Source: Akkermansia muciniphila (GTDB lineage: Bacteria; Verrucomicrobiota; Verrucomicrobiia; Verrucomicrobiales; Akkermansiaceae). Taken from it: 47,737 nt of DNA. The position numbers and the translations under genes were made by a program. The DNA is taken from positions 1-47,737 of the forward strand of contig CAMCCX010000011.1 in NCBI GenBank assembly GCA_945873305.1, written 5' to 3'. This document shows, piece after piece, positions 44,012 to 47,737 of this stretch (the stretch's first letter is position 1; the number at the start of each line of letters is the position of its first letter). The notes below the pieces were generated by a model, which saw only the letters and a list, made by a program, of their open reading frames with translations, was not told the DNA's origin and made no database searches.

Positions 44012-44782
44012 TCAGAATCCGTTGTTAACGCTATCGATTCCCTTCATCTGGTCAGGACTACGGAAAGTTGAGGTTCGACCGTTTTTCCAAACCATGAAGC
44101 CACCGAAATCACGCTTTGCAGAAGCGACGGGCTTTGGTTTGTCAGTGGGCTTGGTCAACGGCCTAACACCGTTTCCAAGAATGAAAGCCGCTCCCGGAGA
44201 TTTGGCAATTCCTTGGGAATTGAACTCATAAATGAAGTATTCCCCATCATAGGCCGCCTTTGCCGCTGACGCCGGTGCGCCATTCACACCTTGCGCGCCC
44301 TTGATTTTACTTTTTTGCACCGACTTGAGAGGTCCGCTGTTGGAGCCTCGGTTTGCCTCGCTCAACACCTGACTAAAGAATACCTGATCTGGAAGGAGAG
44401 TTCCCCGACTCGAAATCACCCAGTTTGGCTCCTCTGCGTTCGGGCTCTTCGCCTGTCCGAAATTGGTCTTGGTCCGATCGGTTTCGATCTCTTCGGTCGC
44501 TACGACAATTCGTTTGAGATTGTCGGACTTGTTGTTTGTAAGATCCTTGGCGACCAATACACAAGCCCGGACGCCCGATCCAACGGCCGTCGACCTAGCC
44601 TCGTCAAACAACGACTCGGCCGAAGCCACGCCGCTGGTCACGCCTTTGCCGCCCATGCCGCCGAGGCCGATGGCTCCGGCGGTCATCAAAATGGACATGA
44701 TGGCGATCACGACGAGCATTTCCACCAGAGTGAAGGCGTGGCTGCGCCGCCGGGGACCAATTTTCAAATCTGCTGAGTGCAT
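44012..44782 (-). CDS. Verru_Chthon cassette protein D-like pseudopilin
   Basis: 256 residues. The signal SHAFTLVEMLVVIAIMSILMTAG has Ala rather than Gly at the cleavage site, which prepilin peptidases accept. The mature part (ESLFDEARSTAVGSGVRACVLV) resembles the cassette D/GspH-like group (TIGR02596). First gene of the run. The large cassette A protein, which usually completes the set, is not in the window. Confidence 0.8.
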   Translation of the reverse strand: MHSADLKIGPRRRSHAFTLVEMLVVIAIMSILMTAGAIGLGGMGGKGVTSGVASAESLFDEARSTAVGSGVRACVLVAKDLTNNKSDNLKRIVVATEEIETDRTKTNFGQAKSPNAEEPNWVISSRGTLLPDQVFFSQVLSEANRGSNSGPLKSVQKSKIKGAQGVNGAPASAAKAAYDGEYFIYEFNSQGIAKSPGAAFILGNGVRPLTKPTDKPKPVASAKRDFGGFMVWKNGRTSTFRSPDQMKGIDSVNNGF

Positions 44783-44863
44783 GGGTTTAGCTTCGGGGTT
44801 GGGGAAAAGTGGCTGCCTTTGTCGGGCGTCGCAAGTGGAAATGTCATTACATCGCGGTTACTC

Positions 44864-45883
44864 TCACTGCCGGTTTGGCGGGTATCTGCCGTGCCGTGGA
44901 CCGGAGGTCCAGAGCCAGGCGGGACCGACCATGTCGCGGATATCCTTGCGGCTGGCGACCCAGCCGAGCAGTTCCTTGGCGAGAGCGGGATCGGCGACCA
45001 AAGAGGCGGGGTCGCCCTCGCGCCGGGGGCCGTATTTGACCGGGACGGACTTGCCGGTGATTTCCTCGACGGCGGAAATGATTTCTTTCACCGAGACACC
45101 GACTCCGGTGCCGAGATTGCAACGGACGGATGCACCACCGGCGGCCAAATGGTCGAGCGCGCGGGCGTGGGCGTCGGCCAGATCCTCGACGTGAATGTAA
45201 TCGCGGATGCAGGTGCCATCCGGCGTGTCGTAATCGGTGCCGAAGACTTCGAGGTGGTCGATTTCGCCGGTCACCGCCATCATCACACGGGGAATGAGGT
45301 GGGTTTCCGGGTTATGATCTTCACCGATTTTTCCGTCGGGCGAGCAGCCGCTGGCGTTGAAATAACGCAGGCAGGCGCTGCGCAGGCCCCATGCGGCGCC
45401 GCAGTCGGCGAGGATGTGCTCCACCATCAGCTTGCTCATTCCGTAGGGATTGATCGGCTTTTGCGAGTTCGCCTCGGTGATCGGCAACTTGTCGGGCACC
45501 CCGTAAGTCGCGCAAGTGGAGGAGAAAACGAAGACCTTGCAGCCGGCCTCCTGCATCACCTGCAGCAGCTTGATGGGCTCGGCGGTGTTGTTTTGGTAAT
45601 ATTTCAGCGGATTGGTCACCGATTCGCCGACGTAGGCGTAGGCCGCGAAATGGATCACGGCACCAAACTGGTGCTTGGTGAAAAGCGAGCGCACCAGCTC
45701 CTGGTCGCCGACCTCGCCGACCACCAGTTCCACTTCCGGATCGATGATCGCCTGGTCATGGCCGAAAACGAGATTGTCGAGGACGACGATTTTCCGGCCT
45801 TGGCCCGCCAGCAGGCGGACGGTGTGGGAGCCAATGTAGCCGGCTCCTCCGGTGACAAGAATCGGTGCGTTTGAAAGTTCCAT
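44864..45883 (-). CDS. galE: UDP-glucose 4-epimerase
   Basis: 339 residues from the ATG at 45883. It interconverts UDP-glucose and UDP-galactose with bound NAD. The dinucleotide motif is ILVTGGAGYIGSHTVRLL, and the catalytic Ser/Tyr/Lys set is in FVFSSTCATYG and PINPYGMSKLMVEHIL; RYFNASGCSPDGKIGEDH and GTCIRDYIHVEDLADAH are also typical. It supplies galactose for surface polysaccharide or LPS. Lies 81 bp downstream of no cotranscribed gene; its 3' end faces the 5' side of the pseudopilin cassette on the same strand. Confidence 0.94.
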   Translation of the reverse strand: MELSNAPILVTGGAGYIGSHTVRLLAGQGRKIVVLDNLVFGHDQAIIDPEVELVVGEVGDQELVRSLFTKHQFGAVIHFAAYAYVGESVTNPLKYYQNNTAEPIKLLQVMQEAGCKVFVFSSTCATYGVPDKLPITEANSQKPINPYGMSKLMVEHILADCGAAWGLRSACLRYFNASGCSPDGKIGEDHNPETHLIPRVMMAVTGEIDHLEVFGTDYDTPDGTCIRDYIHVEDLADAHARALDHLAAGGASVRCNLGTGVGVSVKEIISAVEEITGKSVPVKYGPRREGDPASLVADPALAKELLGWVASRKDIRDMVGPAWLWTSGPRHGRYPPNRQ

Positions 45884-46004
45884 AAGATTTGCGTAAGCCA
45901 AGAAACGGAAGAAACCCCGGTGCTGTCAACCCACGGGAGGCCGAGGCTGAAAATTCGCGCGAAATCCGTTCGAATAGAACGCCTGGCTGTGCTGTCGTAG
46001 GCGC

Positions 46005-46970
46005 ATGAAGAAAAACCTTCGTCGATTGGCCGGTGCCGCAGTGGGAGCTGTGGTCGCCCTGGGTTTCACCTCCTGCGCTTACGATCCTTATTACTCATCC
46101 ACCTCCGTCGGCGGATCTTACAGTTCCGGCTACGGACAAGGCTACGGCTACGGAGGCAGCTCGTTTTCCTCCTCCGTCTTCGTCAGCACGGGCGACCCGC
46201 GCTGGGGCTACGACCCGACTTGTTATAGCTACTACGACTACCGCCGCCGCGCCTACTACGATCCGTATCTTTACGGCTACTACCCCGTCGGCTATCGACC
46301 GCCGGTCGTTTACGGCGTGCCGCATCCTTACGGCTGGCGTCCGGGAAGCGGCTACTGCCGCCCGCCAAGCCGGGTCTCTAACGTGACGGTGGTCAACTAC
46401 CGCAACCGCGAGTCCGCTTACCGGACCTCCAGCTACCAATGGGCGCGACAAGTCCGCCAGCAGCCGGCTTACAGCGGCAGCTATCAACAGCAGCGTCCGG
46501 CGCAAGGCGGATATCACAGGCAAGATTACAACACCCGCCCCAGCACCGGCAGCCGCCCTTACGGCTCCCCTTCCTTCGACCGTAACCGCGAGTCGGGATA
46601 TCAAAACGAGCCAGCCCCGCGATCCAGCACACCGTCGCGCACCCGTCAGGAAAGCAGCCCGCGCATTCCGTCGGGCTACAACACTCCGGTGACCGAAATC
46701 CAACGGGCACCAATCCAGGAGTCGCGCCGCGCGCCGCAGGACCCCCAATATAACACCCGGTCACAGCCGGAGCCCGAGACCCACAGGGAAATCCGCCCCT
46801 TGGCGCAGCCCGATGTGCAGCGGAGCAGTCCACGCCCGAGCCCGTCATTCTCGCGGGGAGGAAATCGCGAACATGCGCAGCCCGCCGCGCCGCCTAGCAA
46901 CGGCCGGCAAAACCGGTCATCCTCGCGGGGAAACCGGCAGGCCGAGCCCGAAGCGACCGAGCCTCTCTGA
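46005..46970 (+). CDS. Tyr/Arg/Pro-rich low-complexity lipoprotein
   Basis: 321 residues. The signal ends GAVVALGFTSCAYDP, with the Cys of FTSC at a lipobox. Residues 25-120 are extremely rich in Tyr and Gly (SSGYGQGYGYGGSS, DYRRRAYYDPYLYGYYPVGY), and the remainder is rich in Arg, Ser, Gln and Pro and probably disordered. No enzyme motif is visible. Similar Tyr-rich proteins in PVC genomes are thought to be surface or cell-wall-associated, but this is not assigned. Convergent with the rhomboid gene, with 5 bp between stops. Confidence 0.75.
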   Translation: MKKNLRRLAGAAVGAVVALGFTSCAYDPYYSSTSVGGSYSSGYGQGYGYGGSSFSSSVFVSTGDPRWGYDPTCYSYYDYRRRAYYDPYLYGYYPVGYRPPVVYGVPHPYGWRPGSGYCRPPSRVSNVTVVNYRNRESAYRTSSYQWARQVRQQPAYSGSYQQQRPAQGGYHRQDYNTRPSTGSRPYGSPSFDRNRESGYQNEPAPRSSTPSRTRQESSPRIPSGYNTPVTEIQRAPIQESRRAPQDPQYNTRSQPEPETHREIRPLAQPDVQRSSPRPSPSFSRGGNREHAQPAAPPSNGRQNRSSSRGNRQAEPEATEPL

Positions 46971-46975
46971 GCCGG

Positions 46976-47737
46976 TCACATCCGCCGGGATTCCTTCGCC
47001 TCTCGCCGCTCCCTGTCGCGGCGGAGGCGTTTCAGCGTGATCCGGGGGCGCAGCAACCAGCGGCCGAAAATCCACCCTGCCAGGCCGCCGCCGAAGTGGC
47101 AGGCATGACCGATTTGAAACCAGCCGCCCAGCCTGTGCCGGGCGAGAATTTCTCCCAGCTTTGACAAGCCCGGCAGCTCCGCGGCGGGATCGATCAAGGC
47201 GAGGATCAACTCCGCCGACAGGATTCCGATGCCAAGACTTTTTCCCGAGACCGGAAGCGGCATCATCCGCGACTGCGGCGACAGCGTGGTCAACAGCAGC
47301 AGCAGCCCCAGACAACCACCTGATAGACCGACCAACAAAGGAGCGCCGCTTCCTCCCGGCGCTAAAACCAGGTGACCGATCCCGCCGCCGATGACGCCGA
47401 AGATCACGGCTTTCGCGATGGCCGCCCGCCCCGCCGAGTGCTCGATCCTCGATCCGACCAGCAGGACGAACATCGCGTTCACCCCGGCATGCCACCAGCT
47501 GCCATGCAAGAAGCCGTAACTGAAAACCTGCCAGATCTTGCCTGAGAAGACGCCCTCACGGCTCAAACCCAGCGTTTGAAACCACGACCAAGCCGGCTCT
47601 CGGTCCGGCCCGCCCACGGCCATCACCAGCGCCTCGATTCCCAATACCACCGCCACCCACGCCCAGCAAACAGGCGAACTCCCGATCTGGCGCAGGTTCC
47701 GCCCTACATTGGAAAACGGCACGCCGGTCGAAGTCAT
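46976..47737 (-). CDS. Rhomboid family intramembrane serine protease
   Basis: 253 residues; the ATG occupies the last three bases of the window, so a longer N-terminus cannot be excluded. Six or so hydrophobic segments fit a rhomboid fold. WQVFSYGFLHGSWWHAGVNAMFVLLVGSRIE matches the L1/TM2 region as HGxxxHxxxNM-like; the catalytic Ser is in VGLSGGCLG and the catalytic His in HACHFGGGLAGW. The C-terminus is a basic tail (RDRERREAKESRRM). Rhomboids cleave membrane-protein helices near the bilayer surface; the substrate is unknown. Confidence 0.87.
   Translation of the reverse strand: MTSTGVPFSNVGRNLRQIGSSPVCWAWVAVVLGIEALVMAVGGPDREPAWSWFQTLGLSREGVFSGKIWQVFSYGFLHGSWWHAGVNAMFVLLVGSRIEHSAGRAAIAKAVIFGVIGGGIGHLVLAPGGSGAPLLVGLSGGCLGLLLLLTTLSPQSRMMPLPVSGKSLGIGILSAELILALIDPAAELPGLSKLGEILARHRLGGWFQIGHACHFGGGLAGWIFGRWLLRPRITLKRLRRDRERREAKESRRM

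Noticed and set aside
45901-45929. A perfect TTGACA on the minus strand upstream of galE.
   Set aside because: No acceptable -10 box lies at 16 to 18 bp, so I did not annotate it as a promoter.

Overview
The window is about 64% GC, densely packed protein-coding DNA from a verrucomicrobial (PVC superphylum) chromosome. The lineage call rests on three things: a run of three pseudopilins of the Verru_Chthon cassette type, a very large exported protein with the PVC-type membrane-bound dehydrogenase/heme-binding layout, and a PEP-CTERM/exosortase pair beside ordinary Gram-negative genes (lpxB, cdsA, cfa, galE). I see no rRNA, tRNA, CRISPR array, insertion sequence or prophage. Clear Shine-Dalgarno sequences are rare, so several starts are chosen by protein alignment.

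Layout. 1-4110: 3' end of an unknown gene, an EF-hand secreted protein, a cdsA-dxr operon, and an exported thioredoxin-fold protein without active-site cysteines. 4111-11750: a block of minus-strand genes. In transcription order these are creB-creC (two-component system), a VIT/vWA protein with a PEP-CTERM tail, an exosortase with an EpsI-like tail, a small HTH-like protein, a DAO-type flavoprotein and an MnmM-like methyltransferase. 11782-17482: EamA transporter, SLC13/DASS transporter, an isolated nuoF, a coiled-coil protein and a DoxX/MauE-like membrane protein. 17463-21160: two overlapping exported CsgG-like genes. 21268-23695: pyrF, an NAPE-PLD-like hydrolase, msrA. 23710-29169: a minus-strand run of two bactofilins, nadA, a nucleotidyltransferase pair, apt and pgi. 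29219-32908: a TPR membrane protein, lpxB, a small lipoprotein, a RibD-like reductase and pdxH. 32972-42223: a 1403-aa multidomain dehydrogenase/cytochrome, cfa, and a glycosyltransferase-GH130 operon. 42344-47737: three pseudopilins, galE, a Tyr-rich lipoprotein and a rhomboid protease.

The most interesting unit is the CreBC/VIT-vWA/exosortase block. The genes look like an exosortase version of the proteobacterial dedicated sortase (PDS) operons, in which a sortase, a single VIT-vWA target, a histidine kinase and a response regulator travel together. Here the sortase is replaced by an exosortase and the target ends in PEP-CTERM. Directly upstream of both creB and the VIT gene lie matching sites made of three TTCAC-like elements at exact 11-bp spacing. 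Each is followed 10 bp later by a TGnnAT box. These match the known CreB recognition pattern (TTCAC-N6-TTCAC) and suggest that CreB controls both its own gene and the exosortase substrate gene.

Other points: a probable split MnmC pathway (DAO oxidoreductase overlapping MnmM); a family of paired hairpins with TCT and AGA loops at gene borders; a two-gene nucleotidyltransferase module inserted in a housekeeping operon; a zinc-ribbon bactofilin; and a CsgG-like protein whose C-terminus faintly resembles an inactive archaemetzincin.
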